Shown one piece after another: positions 31,594 through 45,600 of a stretch of 64,000 nt of DNA. This stretch comes from Pseudopithomyces maydicus (Eukaryota; Ascomycota; Dothideomycetes; Pleosporales; Didymosphaeriaceae), in assembly GCA_026873275.1 (NCBI GenBank), contig JANTUC010000006.1:1922001-1986000 (forward strand). The letters are read 5' to 3'. The translations under genes were made by a program, and so were the position numbers. The notes below the pieces were generated by a model that worked only from the letters and a program-made list of their open reading frames with translations, ran no database searches and was not told where the DNA came from. Each line of letters begins with the position of its first letter. Position 1 is the stretch's first letter.

Positions 31594-32314
31594 TGACGTC
31601 GTGGGTTTGTTGCCAACGATTCTGCAGCGCAAAAAATCAAAAGGACATCCGGGTTCTTCAAGCTAAGGTCACAGCTGGCAAGACCAAAACGTGGGTAGGT
31701 GGGAAGTCTGAGGTCAAGGATATCTTTGGGCACGGGTAGGTGAAACTAATGGTGTATTTGCCGTCCAATATACAGAAAACTGAAGAGGGGTGGGGAAGAC
31801 TAGTACGGCATGACATGTCTTTAATGAACTTTAAAGTCTTCCTTACAGATAAACATGTAAATTTTCCGTCTGTCTGTTGTCTTCGCAATTAATACATTCG
31901 ATAAGTATTAGGTATGTTGCTAGATAATATAATTATGACAAGTACACTACCTGGTACTCGTAGGCATAGACACGCTGTATAGAACGTTAAACAGTGATTT
32001 TATACATAAGATGCGGGGCCATAAATGAAGTTATAGATATAGACTATATGTATATAATCTAAAATGGTACATTATTGTTTTGAGTTGTATTGAATTACTA
32101 CTAGGTATATATAAGGATATAACGGAGTCGATCCCGATAGCCTAACCTTAGAAATCGCGCGCGTACGTGATCCTGGCTGGCCCGCGGGCAGCCTATCGTC
32201 ACGTGATCTCGCTTTGTAGCCTAAATAGCTATTATATATAGAGACTCTATTCTCTATTCTCTATATAATATTTAATATAATAAATTTCATCTTTTTAGTA
32301 ATTCTTATAAGGAT
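31594..32314. other. intergenic, folate gene 3' side to TE nest
   Basis: Presumed 3' UTR and spacer, becoming AT-rich after about 31900. It contains a short GC-rich island (32145-32215) with GCCCGCGGGC and CACGTGAT. No gene seen. Confidence 0.5.
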
Positions 32315-32333
32315 TTTAATATTAAGACCACAA

Positions 32334-32494
32334 TATAAAGGACTAGCCCTAGGGACTTGTAGGAGTGTAGGTGTTGAAAGATAAGAATACTACTAGTAAG
32401 GAGAAAGAAAGGTATTATAAAATATTTTTTTATAAGTAAGAGTGGCCTCTATCTAAACCTATTTTAAAGACTAGATAAAATTAAATCCTTAATA
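32334..32494 (-). repeat. LTR of element E (left, 3' LTR)
   Basis: Matches 47470-47633 along its whole length with RIP-type differences; ends CCTTAATA. Confidence 0.8.
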
Positions 32495-32504
32495 TATTTT
32501 TATT

Positions 32505-32830
32505 TTTTTAGATTCCCCTGGATCCTCCTTAGTATTATTAAAAAAATATTATAAAAGGCCCTTTTTATCCTTTAAACTCTTTAGGTCCTTTTTAGCTTTA
32601 ATATAAGAAGAGTAAAAAAAAATTCTATTTACTCTTAGACTCTTCTTAGCTTTAGTAAAAAAAAGTTTATAAAAGATTTTATTTACCTCTAGGCCCTCTT
32701 TAGCTTTAGTAAAATATTAATTAGTAAAAAATTTTATTATCCCTAGGCCCTTCTTAGCCCTAAAAAGAGAGGACTTATAAAAGGCTTTTTCTTTTTTTAG
32801 GCCTATTCTATTTTTTATAGAAAAATTTAT
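32505..32830. repeat. degenerate tandem repeat in 3' region of E
   Basis: Four to five units of about 50-65 bp share TTAGCTTTARTA... followed by a run of A and TTATAAAAG. They are RIP-worn, so unit borders are approximate. Confidence 0.4.
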
Positions 32831-35422
32831 ATTAGTAACTCCTTTTTATCCTTTAATTCTTTTTATATTAAGCTAGGGCCCGCCTTTCTTTTTTTAAGAT
32901 TTTTTAGGTAATATCTTTTTTATTCTTTTTAATTTTTAGTATTTTTTTTCTTATATATCTTGCTTAGGGATTAAGGGCTATATATAAATTATATTCTTTT
33001 ATATTTTATATATTCTTTCTTTTTTTTCTAGCGCTACTATTTAGGGGGCTATAGTAGAGTTATTTTAGGCCCTACTATATAAGTTATATTATTTATTATA
33101 ACTGTCTATCGCCTTTTAAGTAGTTCTTTTTTTAATAATATTTTTAGTAACTATTACCTACTTATATCTTCCCTTAGTATTATAAATAGTCCTATACTTT
33201 ACTTATTAATTATATTTATTATTAGCGCATCCTATCTCTTACTAATTCTATTTAATTTTTATATAATATTATCCCTTCTTCTCTCTAGTTTATTTTTTAT
33301 TTTTACTTTTAGCTATTTATTCCTTTTACTATTTTTATACTTCTTTAATCTTTTATTATCCCTTTTTCTTTATTATAGGTTTTTAGCTTCTTTATATAAT
33401 ATTTTTATTTTTTACTCTTATATTATAGGCACTTATTTTAATATTATTATAGTTTAGTAAGCTCTTTTATCTAAATAATAAAAAATATTTTATAGTTTTT
33501 TCTCTCCTCTTATTCTTTTTATTTTTTAATTTTATTTTAAAGTTATATCTCTTTTTAGTTCCCTTCTTTAGTCTTTTTAGACTAGTCTACTTTAGTTTCT
33601 TTAAGGCTTTACTTTTAAACCCTTTTTATTATTTTTTTAGTTTTACTTATTTTCTTTTAGCATTACTTATATATTTTATATATTTTTTTATTTTCTCTAT
33701 TTAGGTATCTTTTAAAGATAGCTTAAATTAATTTATAAATAGTTAAATATCTGCTAATACTTTAGGGGGTAATAGAAATAGTAGTAATAAACTACTACCT
33801 TATTATTATAATTTTAAAATAGAGATTTAGGAGCTAAATAAGTTTAAAAAGAAATAGCTTAAGGGCTAAAATCTATTTAAGTTTATTTATTTTTTTAGTA
33901 TCCTTATCCTATCCCTTAAATAAATCTATTTTAATTAACTTTTAGATCTACTTCCTATCTAGTTTTAATATATTATAAGTTTTTATTCTACGCCCCTGCC
34001 TCTCTATTTATAAAATATAAGAATATATTATTAAAGGAGACTCTAATAAAGAAGACCCCCTATAGAGATTAAAAATTTTTTTATAAATTATATATTAATT
34101 ACTTTACTAAATATAGTAAATACTAATAAATTTACCCCTTATTTAGATATCCCTCTTATAGGTCTAATTAGTATATAATTATATTTTTAATTTAAACTTT
34201 ATTTATACTGCCTACTATAGCTTAAAGTATATTTATTATTTCTTTATAAAGTTCTTTATATCTTCTACCCCCTTTATACCCTCTAGTAATAGTAGGCAGA
34301 CTTTATTTACTATAATTATAAAAATAAATTGATTTTTATTTATAAGGGTACTGCTTAGCTAAATTACTTTATTAAAAAGAATAAAATTTTCTCTATCTTT
34401 ATTCCCGTATTTTATAAATATTATAATTGCTTTAATATAGAGCTATAAGCTATTTAAGCTTATTATATTATTATTTTTATAAGTGTTTTATTTAACTATA
34501 CCCTTATTCTATTTTTAACCCCTATTTACATGGCGCCTATATAGGCTACTAATTAAAAGTATATATAAATATTATAAAATAGGCGTTTAATTACTTAAAT
34601 AGCTATATATAGGCCTTTAAGGAGGACTACTAGTTTAGTGTTATAAGTATTTTAAATCCTTATAAAGATATATAATTAATTTTACTATAAAATATCCTCT
34701 ACTATATTAGTAATTATTTTAATAAAAATTAATTTTTTTATAGTTTATCTTACTGATATTATTTACACTATTTTAAGTTATTATTATTTAATAAGTCCCC
34801 TTTATAAGGTTATTAGAACTTTTATTACCTCCTCTTTAATACTCTTTATACTCTATCCTCTAGTTATAACTTTACTAAGGTAGGTAATTCTTAGTTTTTA
34901 AATTTATTTAAGTCAGCTTATAGATTTTATTATTATTATTTTTACTAAACGCTATTTAATAATTATTATTATTTTTATTTATTCTCTCCTCGCGAGCAGC
35001 GCTTATACTATTAAAATTTAAATTTTTTTATTATTAATACGCCCTCTTTTTCTACTATAATTTTATATAAGTTTTATACAGGCCCCTTTCTCTATAGCTT
35101 AGTAGTTAAATAGAGTCCCTTATAATTCTACTATTATTTTTATATAATTTTATAATATATTTTTTTATAGTAGTATCTATCCTCTATAATAGCCTAGTCT
35201 AGATTTTATATAGGCTAGTTATATTTATAATTCTATCTTTTTTAAGGATTCTTTTAGGCCTATTTAACTCCTATACTAAGTTTTACTACTTTTTAAATTA
35301 TATAAAAATCTTTATATTATAGAGTACTTCTAAAGATTTTTATATAAAAATTACCCAGCCTATTTATTTTATTAATATTTATTATAAATTTTTCTTTTAA
35401 TTTTATTATACTCTAAGTATCT

Positions 35423-35998
35423 TATTATAAGGGGTTCTTACTTATCTAGTCTATATAAGGGCAGGCAGGCTTCTTAGGAGCCTTATAGATATTTAGTAGT
35501 TAAGTAATAGTTAGGTAATAGGTAGTGCGAATATCCCTATTTTATTAGTAAAAATAAGATAACTATCTCCTATAAAGGCTAATAATTCTTAATTATAAAG
35601 AAGAGCTTCGATTTAGCTATAAGTAAGTATATAAAGATATATAAGGAGTTAAAAGTTAACTATAAAGAATAGAAAATATATAAAGATCCTCTTAAATTAT
35701 ATACTATTCTTTTTACTTCTTATAATTATTATAATCTAACCCTACTAGGGTCTTATATTAGATTACCTTTAATCTGTTAAGAATATAGTTTTAGTTTAGA
35801 TTCTAATTATATATTTTATATAATTTAACAGCCTCCTCCGTCTGTTTTAAATTATTATTATATAACTACTAACTTAATTATTTTAATATTAGTAATAAGC
35901 TATTCTATTTATCCTTTTATCTTCTACTAAGACTAATAATTATATATATACTATAATTCTTAGATATCGTTCCGCTATCTTTCTATATAATTATAATA
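35423..35998 (-). repeat. 3' LTR of element F (left)
   Basis: Pairs with 42117-42691; differences are mostly C/T or G/A. Confidence 0.85.
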
Positions 35999-36149
35999 TT
36001 ACCTCCTTTTTAAGGCTATTATTCTAATAGCTAATAATCGTTTTAGGTTATACTATATAGGCTTTATACATAGGTATAAAGGTAAGTGCCTTTATTATAT
36101 TAAAGGTCTTTTCTACTTTATCTATTTTTTTAATTATACTTAAGGTTCT

Positions 36150-36560
36150 AAAACCATCTTTTAATTAATATTATTAAAACTAGATTGCCGCGATCCTTAA
36201 AGTAAATATTATTATATTAACTCCCTATAGCTGTTATAAAGAGAAGGATTTAAAGTATATAGTTAAACTATTTATTAATTTCTATACGTACTGTATCTGC
36301 GCAAAATATTATTATAATTTAGTACTTTCTATAATAGAATATTAAGAGATAAAGGCTAAGCAACGTTGTTTTATAGCTAAATTTTATAAGGCCTATTACT
36401 ACGTTCTAGACTTAAAAAATTAATTAACTATTATAGAAAAGAAGGAGTATTATTAAAAGTTAAAAAAGATTACTTTTATAGTTAAATTAAAGGAACTAAA
36501 GTATATTATAGGGATTTTTAATTTTAACTCCTTATCTTTAGCTAGTATAGATATTACTAT
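36150..36560 (+). pseudogene. relic of antisense zinc-cluster ORF of element F
   Basis: F runs on the minus strand, so this plus-strand frame is antisense to it, between the integrase end and the 3' LTR as in H. At 36226-36315 it reads Cys/Tyr at x2-x6-x8-x2-x6, exactly the spacing of H, with Cys 5 kept and the others Tyr. A Lys-rich downstream stretch (EIKAKQR ... IEKKEYY-like) follows. Finding it in a different family and orientation supports a real conserved gene. Confidence 0.55.
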
Positions 36561-39500
36561 ACTTTTTATATTTTTATTATTTAAATTTTTATTTAACTTA
36601 GGCTGGTTATAGGCTAATTTTTCTTTTATTAACTCTTTACTTTTTAAGTTCTTTTATAGCTTTTCTAAAAGCGGTCCTTCTAGAGTCCTCCCTAAAAGTC
36701 CTTTAATAATTCCTTATAATTTATAAGGTTTTCTTCTAATTCTTAAATATTATACTACTCTAACTATTCTTTCTATTTTACTAGATATTATTACTAACCT
36801 TTATCTATTTATAGGTCCTTAATGGCTTTAACCTTATACTTATTATTTTTTAGTTCTAGTTAGGTCTTAATTAGAGCGTTCGGAGGTGCTGATTTTAGAA
36901 AGTTTTTATAAAAGTTAGAGTATATTTTTATTCTTTATAGTAGAAGCAGTTTACTTATAATTAATCCCTTAGTTTTTACGATTTTAAAGGGTCCTATTTA
37001 TAGATAATTTAGTTTTTTACTTAGTCTCTTAGTTTTTAAATTTTTTTATAATAGGAAAACTTTATCCCCCTTTTTAAAAGTTAGTCTTTTAATCCTTTAC
37101 TTATTTATGTTTATGGATGCCAAGAGAGCCCTTTTTATAATTCTTTTATAAAGGGTGTTATACAGTTCCTTTATCTTTTAAGTCTTATTTTATATTTTTA
37201 TAGAAATACTTTCTATATCTTGCAGATTCTAATAAGTAACTGACTTATATCTATAGTTTATATAATATAGTAAATACTCTATTATACTTAACTTAGCTCT
37301 ATTATATACCAGCTATATTATTAGTAATAGTTCTATCTAATTATCTTATTATTTATTAATATAAAACCTTAGGTACTATTTTAATATTTAATTAATTCTT
37401 TCCGTTTATCTATCTATTTATAAATAGAAGCTTATTAACAGCTTCTAATTCATTCTTAATATTATAATAAATATATTCTAGTATTTAGATATAAAGAGCT
37501 TATTATAGTTTATAATAAGTTTCTCTAGTAGGTCGTGCTCTATAAATAATATATTATTAACTTTATAAGCTAGTTCTTCTACTGTTATAGACTTTTTTAT
37601 AGGCCTAAACTTTACAGCTTTTATAAGTCTATTTACTATTATTATAATAGTGTTATATATTTATTTCGTCCCTAGTTATAGCGATTTTAGGAGTTTTACT
37701 ATAAAATCTATTATTATATTCTATTATAGCTGTTAGGCTGCTGGTAATAGTTATAAGAAATTATAAAATTTATATTTTTTAGGCTTATTTTTATAATAGG
37801 CTAAATAATTACTCATCTCTTTAGTAACTATTTATTTAAGTTTAGGGATAGTATATTTATTTATAATATATTATATTATTTCTTTTATACCTAAGTGTCC
37901 TTATTCCCTAAACTTATATAGTTCTTTTATTAGCTTAGGTATTTCCTATATCCCTATAATAGTCTATTTTTAGTAGTCTATTAGTCTAACTAATGCTTTC
38001 CGTACTTTGAATTTTAGAAGTTATTTATTTTCCTAAAATTCTCTAAGTTAATTATATTCTAGAGTCCTATTATGCCCTTTTTAGAGTATTATATTATATA
38101 ATTCTAGTTTATTCTTAATTAGATTAATCCTTCTACTTAAAGTATCTACCGCCCTATTAAGGGTCCTTAAGTAGTAATAAATTGTAAAATTAAAGTTTGT
38201 AAAAAACTCTACCTATTATACCTATTACTAGTTAAACTTCTTTATTAATATAAAACTAGTAAGATTTATATAGTTTATTTATACCTTAATCTTTATAGGC
38301 GCTCTTATAAGTTGCATTTTCTATTATTTAAAAGTATTTACTACCTCTAGTAATTTTTTATTATAAATATTGTAATTTAGTTCCGCTCTAGAGAATTTTT
38401 ATAAATATATAAATACTAGTTTCCACTTCCTATTCTTATATTATTATATAAATACTATTCTAAGTGCGTAGTTAAATATATTTATTTTAATCTAGATTTT
38501 CCTCTTTAGGTTAAATATTTATAAAAGGGGTATTAAGAGAAATAACTTCTTTAGGCTTTTAAATATTATATATTATTTCTTTTTCTACTTAAATTTTACT
38601 TCTTTTTTATAATCTCTGTTAAAGGTGCTGTTATCTTAAAATAGTTAATAATAAACTTTTAGTAGAAGTTAGTAAACCTTAGGAAGGACTAGATATCCTT
38701 TACTAATTTAAATTATAATTATTTTTATACTATAGCTACTTTTTTAGAGTCTATAATAATCCTTTCTCTTAAGATAATAAATCCTAAGTACTTAGTTTTT
38801 ATTATATAGAACTTATACTTATTTAAATATAAAAGTAATTAGTATTCTTTTATCTTTTCTAATACTTTTTATATATACTATATATATTCTTTAAGCGTTC
38901 CTTTAAAGTATACTAGTATATTGTCTAAGTATACTATATAGAATACATCTAGGTATTTATATAGCGCCTTATTTACTACTACTTAAAATATTATTAGGGC
39001 GTTTATAAGTCTTATTAATATAATTATAAATTTATATAATCTATAGCGTGTTTAAAATATAGTTATTTATTTATGTCCTTTAGCTATATAAATATAGTAA
39101 AAACTATTTTATATATTAAATTTTATAAACTACTTAGTTTTCTAGAGGCGATCTATAAGCTCTGTTATTAATAATAATAGATATTAGTTCTTAATAGTTT
39201 TATTATTTAGTTATTAATAATTTATATATAGTTAGAGTCGTCTATCCTTCTTTAGTATAAACAGTATAGTAGAGGCTATTAGGCTTTTATTAGGTTATAT
39301 AAACTTTTACTTTAAGTTCTTTTTTAGTTATTTTATTAATTCTTTCTATTAATCTTATAATAGTAGTTATAGTTATTCTAAGTATAGCTTTATATCTTCT
39401 TATAAGTAGATCTTATAATCCTATTCTTAGTATTCTAAAAGTGTTTTGCCATCTTTCTTATAAAAAAGTTCTATAAAGTTTTAATATTTTTAAAGTATAA

Positions 39501-42116
39501 ATAGAATTTTTTGCCCCTCCTTCTAGAGCTTACTCTTTTATATCTAAATAATACCTATCTTTTAAAAGTCCTTTTTATAGATTCTCATGATCTTATAAGG
39601 TAATATCTATTATATAGTCTTTTTTTACTAATTCCCTCTCTCTAAGATATGCACTAAACTTTTAGGTATACTTATAACTTTTTTATATTAGTAACTTTAA
39701 TTATAAGTTCTTAGCTATATATTATTTTCTTCTATTAATTAATAATAGGATTATATTTTAATAGCTAATTATAATTAATAATTACTTTTAGGCTTTTTAA
39801 GTCTATTATAGTAAAGCTGTGCTGGCTCCAGAGTCTATTTAGACTAATAAATAATAGTGTTATTTTAAGGCGTAATTAGTCTTTATTATATTTTTAGGAG
39901 AACGTCCTATCTATTATCTTTACCTAAATAGGTATTACCTTATTCTAGTAGGGCAGCTTATACTTTTTTATTATTTTAAATAAGATTAGATATTTAGTAG
40001 CACTAAAATTTATAAGCACTATTACTTAGTATCTTTTAATTATAACTTCTTTCTTAAGGTATAGGTTATTATCCTAATCTACTTTATAAACCTTAATAAG
40101 GATACTTTTATTAGTATAATTTATTTTTTAGTAGCGCACTAGTTTCCTAACTTACTATTAGTATTATTTAATTCCTTTAGATTCCTTTCTAAGTAAATAA
40201 TATTTTACTTTTAATCGCATCCTGTATAGAGCCTATTAAAATAACTTTTAATTTAATAGAGGTATTTATCCTCCTTTTTAGTATTATTTTATTTATGTTA
40301 TTTATATCTTTCTAATATATATTTATTAGGGGCTATCCTTTAGTATTCTTTATTAGAAGAGTCTATAGCATTTTCTTCTTTTATATAGTAATATATAAAG
40401 TATTTCTTCTTATAATTTTTTTAGTAGGTAACGTCTTAGTGTACTATATTATAGTTTACTCTATAATTAGTACTATATATACCTATTCCTAAAGTATACC
40501 TATAAATAGGGCCCTAGGGCCACCATCCTACTGCGTATTTATATTTATAATAAATTTAATAAGTATTATTATAGTATCCTATTTATCCTTTCTAAAGATA
40601 GGTCTTTTTTTAATTTTTTTAATTATATTAATAGTATATTACTATCTAGCAGTCCTCTAGCTAAATATATTTATAAGTAGAGTCTTTAAGTTACTTTTAA
40701 ATATCCTCTCTAATCCTATTATAGGTTTTATATTTTTCCTAATAATATTAATATTATTTAATATTTTTATAGTGGATCTGGATCTAAATTTAGTTATATA
40801 AGTTATTAACTACCCCTTAGTGTTGGTCCATAAGGGCTAATATTTATTTATATATATTTTTATAGATCTAGACTCTCCTATTATAATTTTTAGCATAATA
40901 TATCCCGCTTTTATATAATTAGTAAATATCTCTTAATATCTATTTTTAGATTTCTTTCTTTTATAGGGTTTAGCATTCCCTCTTTTATAATATTTTATAA
41001 TTTACTTTTATAATCTCTTTATTCTCCTTTATAATAGAGGCTATATATACTTATATTACTTAGAATTATTTCCCTTTAATTTTATTTTTTATAGTATAAT
41101 TATATATAAAGCATTTTAGCTCTCTATATTCTAAATAAACTTTTTTATTATACTAGCGCTGTCTTTCTTTATCTAATAGCCTATTATTTTAGTAGTTATA
41201 TTTACCTTTTTTCTATAATCGTTTCTTATAGGCTTTATTAACTATAATAATATCTCTATTCTAATCCCTTTTATTAGTATTATAGGCTTTCTTTATATTA
41301 GCCTTCTAGTTAAACACTAGTCTTTTTAACTTCTTCTTTTTTAGATACCGCTTATACAGCTAATTATTAATTTAAATAAATAATTTAATAAGTTCTTCTA
41401 AGTTATTTAATTAATTATAGTGCGTTAGTTTATCCTTAACTAATTCTTTTAGCCTATTATAGTACACGACTTAAAAAGGAATATTATTTTAATTTATTTT
41501 AGCCTATAACTATTTAAACTTAGATAAGTATTCGCTGGCGGACTTAATTTATTTAAAATATTATATTTATTATTTAGCCTTTTTTTCCTTATTAACTTTT
41601 TTAAATATAATTTTAATTTATTCCTTAAACCTATCCTAAGAGTTAAAGACCTTTTTTATAGTATTATCTTACTTATTAGGTTTATCTTTATAAGCTAAGT
41701 AATTATTAGTAAGAGGTTAAAGCTATTTAATAACTTTTCCTTTTATATATATTTTAGCTACTAAGACTTTAGCTTAGTTAGTATTAAAGATTTTACTATT
41801 ATAGTAATAGTATAATTCTATATTAGTAAGGAATATCTTAAGTTTAATCTTCTCTCTATTATAGTATTCGGCTATCTTAAAGGGTACCTTTACTATAAGC
41901 CTTACTTAGGCTTAAAGTAGTGCTTACGCTTATTCTTATATAATAATTATTAAGACTATTATTTATATATAAAGTTTTTATATTTTTATAGTTTAGGCTG
42001 CTAGTATTACTATTAGACTTATTATAGGTCTAGAAGTAATACTTCTATTAAAAGCTTATAAACTAGTAAAGCTTATTAAAATTACTATATTAACTTAAAC
42101 CTTTAAATAGTTAAAG

Positions 42117-42691
42117 TATTATAAGGGGTTTTTATTTACTTAATTTATATAAGAGCAGGTAGGCTTCTTAGGAGTCTTATAAGTATTTAGTAATTAAATA
42201 ATAGTTAGGTAATAAGTAGTATAAATATCTTTATTTTACTAATAAGAGTAAGATAACTATCTCCTGCAAAGACTAATAATTCTTAATTATAAAAAAGAGT
42301 TTTAATTTAGCTATAAGCAAGTATATAAAAATATATAAAAAGTTAAAAGTTACTATAAAGAATAGGAAATATATAGAGATCCTTTTAAATTATATACTAT
42401 TCTTTTTACTCCTTATAACTATTATAATCTAACCCTATTAGAGTTTTATATTAGATTACCTCTAATCCGCTAAGAATATAGTTTTAATTTAGATTCTAGT
42501 TATATACTTTATATAATCTAATAGTCTCCCCTATCTATTTTAGATTATTATTATATAACTGCTGACTTAACTATTTTAGTATTAATAATAAGCTATTCTA
42601 CCTATCCTCTTATCTCCCGCTAAGACTAACAATTATATATATACTATAATTCCTAAATGTCGTTCCGTTGTCTTCCTGCGTGATTATAATA
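42117..42691 (-). repeat. 5' LTR of element F (right)
   Basis: Partner of 35423-35998, followed by target copy TATCT. Confidence 0.85.
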
Positions 42692-45600
42692 TATCTCCTT
42701 TATCCTCTACTTATTTAAAGTTAAATTATCTTTAGTAAGCGTAGTAATAGGACCCTCCCTCTTATTTTTTTAAAATTAATTTAATAATAGGTCCTTCACA
42801 GCCCATTCTATTAAATCTATATAAACTATTTTATAAAGAGCACTTAATAAGTCTAAAATAATAATAAATAGAGTTAAAACAGCTATAATTATATATTTAA
42901 TTTAAAACTAGTTAAGTTTCCTGCTAAATTAATTAGTCTTTATATAATATAAAGAGAATTAAATTTTATTTTTAATTTAAAATTACTCTACCGCCCACCT
43001 AGACTAGTCTATTTACTTAATTTAGTATTACTACGCCTATATAATAATAGTTTAAGTTAATTTTACTCTTTTCTTAATATTATTTTGGAAGTGTATAACT
43101 TATCCCTATAATAAGTTTCTAAGTTTCTTAGGTACAGGCACTAATTCTAATATATTTATATTATAGCTATTTAGTAGTAGGTTTAGGGATATATTTATAA
43201 TAGAGGAGGACTAGTTATTTAGTACTAGCTAATAGGCTAGTAAATACTTAGCTTAATTTATTTATTTAAAATTAATTATAGTTTTTAATACTATTTATAC
43301 CTTTTAGTTTATCTTCTCTATACCTCTATTTATCTAGGGGTGATAGTTAGTAAATAGTAACTATTTAATTCTAATTAAGATATATAATATTATCTAAAAG
43401 ATATTTAGCTAATTTAACCTATAGTTTATAATAATTTAACTAGGAAAGCCGTGGAATTAAATCTATATATAAAGGAAATAGTCTATATAGTCTTTAATTT
43501 TTATATTTATAAGGGCCTCTAGCTGCACATACTTAAATAGTTAATTTATAATAATAAGTAAGTAGCATAGATTCTCCTCCCTAGCCCTAAGTAGATCTAC
43601 TATAAAGTTTATAAAAATTATAAACTAATATTAGTCTACTACTAGTAGTAGTTAAAGAAAACCCTATTATTAGGCCTAGAATAGGTATATTATATAGTAG
43701 TAGTAGTTTCGCACATATTTAGTAATATTTTAAAATATATTATTTTAGTAATAGTTTTATCTAATAATCGCAAATATTATATTTTTATTTAAATACCCTA
43801 ATAGCGCTAAGTTATAAGATTTTTATATAATTATAGTAGTTAATAATTTCTATATTAGCAATTATATAACGCCGCATTAAAAAAGGATATTATAAGTATT
43901 TAAGCTATAGTTTATAATCTGCTATTATATATTAATTATTTTAAAAAATTATTAAAGGCTTTTTTAAATTACCTTTAGCCTTATTTAATATTATATATTT
44001 ATTTATATATCTTTATTCTATAAGCCCTATAGGGCTAAAAAGCTAAAAATATAAGTCCTTTTTACTACCTTAGTATTCTACGCCTAAGTATATACTAATA
44101 CTATTTAAATTATTTTTAAATATATAAGCCTCCCCTATATTTTCCTTATCTTTTTTATATTAAAGTCCCTATAATTAAGTGCGTTAGGTTATATAGCTTA
44201 TAACTCTAAGTAATACTATAATATATAATTAAAGCGTATTATTAACTTAACTTAGCAGTATTACTACTTACTTAATTTATAAATTTTAGTAAAGTATTCT
44301 AAGTTCTTATAATCTATTAAAATTATAAATAATTTATAAATAAATATAAGCTTAGCTATCTAGGCCTTAAAGTATTAAATAATAGTTAATAGTTCCTTAT
44401 TATATATAATATAATTCCTTTTCACTAATATTAGGGAGGCTAAGTAGTATACTATTAAATACTAAATACTTTTAATTTTTTATAAAAATATCTTTTTATA
44501 GCTATCCTTAAATAATTTATTTTAATTATAGTATCCTGCCTTAAGTTTTATAGAATAAAAACTAGCCCTATAATAAAAAGGAACTTAAATTTATAAAAAG
44601 TCTTATTAGTTTTATATCCTTAATAGAAGGGAACCCCTTTTTTATTAATTAATAGAATAGTAATACTACCCTAGAGAAGTCCTAAAAAAGTTATAATAAA
44701 AATTTATAAATTTAATAAATTATTAAATTTTTTTAAAATTATTAAGAATTCCTACTTTTAGATAGCCTCTATCTTTTTAAAATTAAGTTTTATAGACTCT
44801 CCTACCCTAATAATAAAATCTAAATACTTAACCTCCTTTACTATAAACCTATATTTAAATATATTAATATATAAGCCAGTATTATAGAGTAAGTATAATA
44901 TATATTATACGTAATCCTAGTATTATCTCTATATACTTAAGATATAGACTAAAATATTATTTAAATAGGCTATATAAATAATACTAAGGATTCTTTAAAA
45001 AGCATTATTAATATATCTTTAAAATATAGCTAGGATACTGGTAAGGCTAAAAGAATAAATTAACTATTTATATAATTTAAATTTAGTATAAAAGATTATC
45101 TTATACTTATCCTTTTTAATTATTCTTATTTTATAAAACACTATATAGATATCTATTTTATTAAATTAAATTATTATAGTTAATATGCGCAGCATCTCTT
45201 TTATTAATAATAATAAATATTAGTTCTATTCTATAACTGTATTAAGTAAGTAATAATTAATATATAATTACTATTTTCTATCTAATTTAGACGCAAGGAG
45301 GACTAGTGCCCTTATTATAAATAAGTTTATTTAAATTTACCTTTTATTTATAAAGAATATAAATTAATAGTAGAGCTCTAAAAGCTACTTATATAATATT
45401 TTATATAATAGGCCCTATAGTAGCTCTAGTTTATATCCTTTTAAATTTTATTTTAGGCGGATATAATAGTTTAGTTTATTTTTATATAGGGGAAGGCCCT
45501 CTACTTTAAACTTATTAAATAGGTCCTAGAATTTAATTAATTTATAAGGGAGAATTCTTCTATTTTTTATAAATTTTAAGTCTGATATAGCTTCTTCTCC

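Larger units (their letters stand above)
35423..42691 (-). mobile_element. Ty3/gypsy element F, RIPped, inserted in E
   Basis: LTRs 35423-35998 and 42117-42691 (576 and 575 bp, starting TATTATAAGGGG) with target copies TATCT at 35418-35422 and 42692-42696; total 7.27 kb. The minus strand holds gag (about 41.0-42.0 kb), RT (degraded VYLDNI box near 38920), the connection region (near 38650-38720) and the integrase tail (an AAGGGGGATAAAGTTTT run, reverse complement, near 37060). The plus strand between pol end and 3' LTR carries a zinc-cluster relic. This family differs from A/B/C/G/H. Confidence 0.87.
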
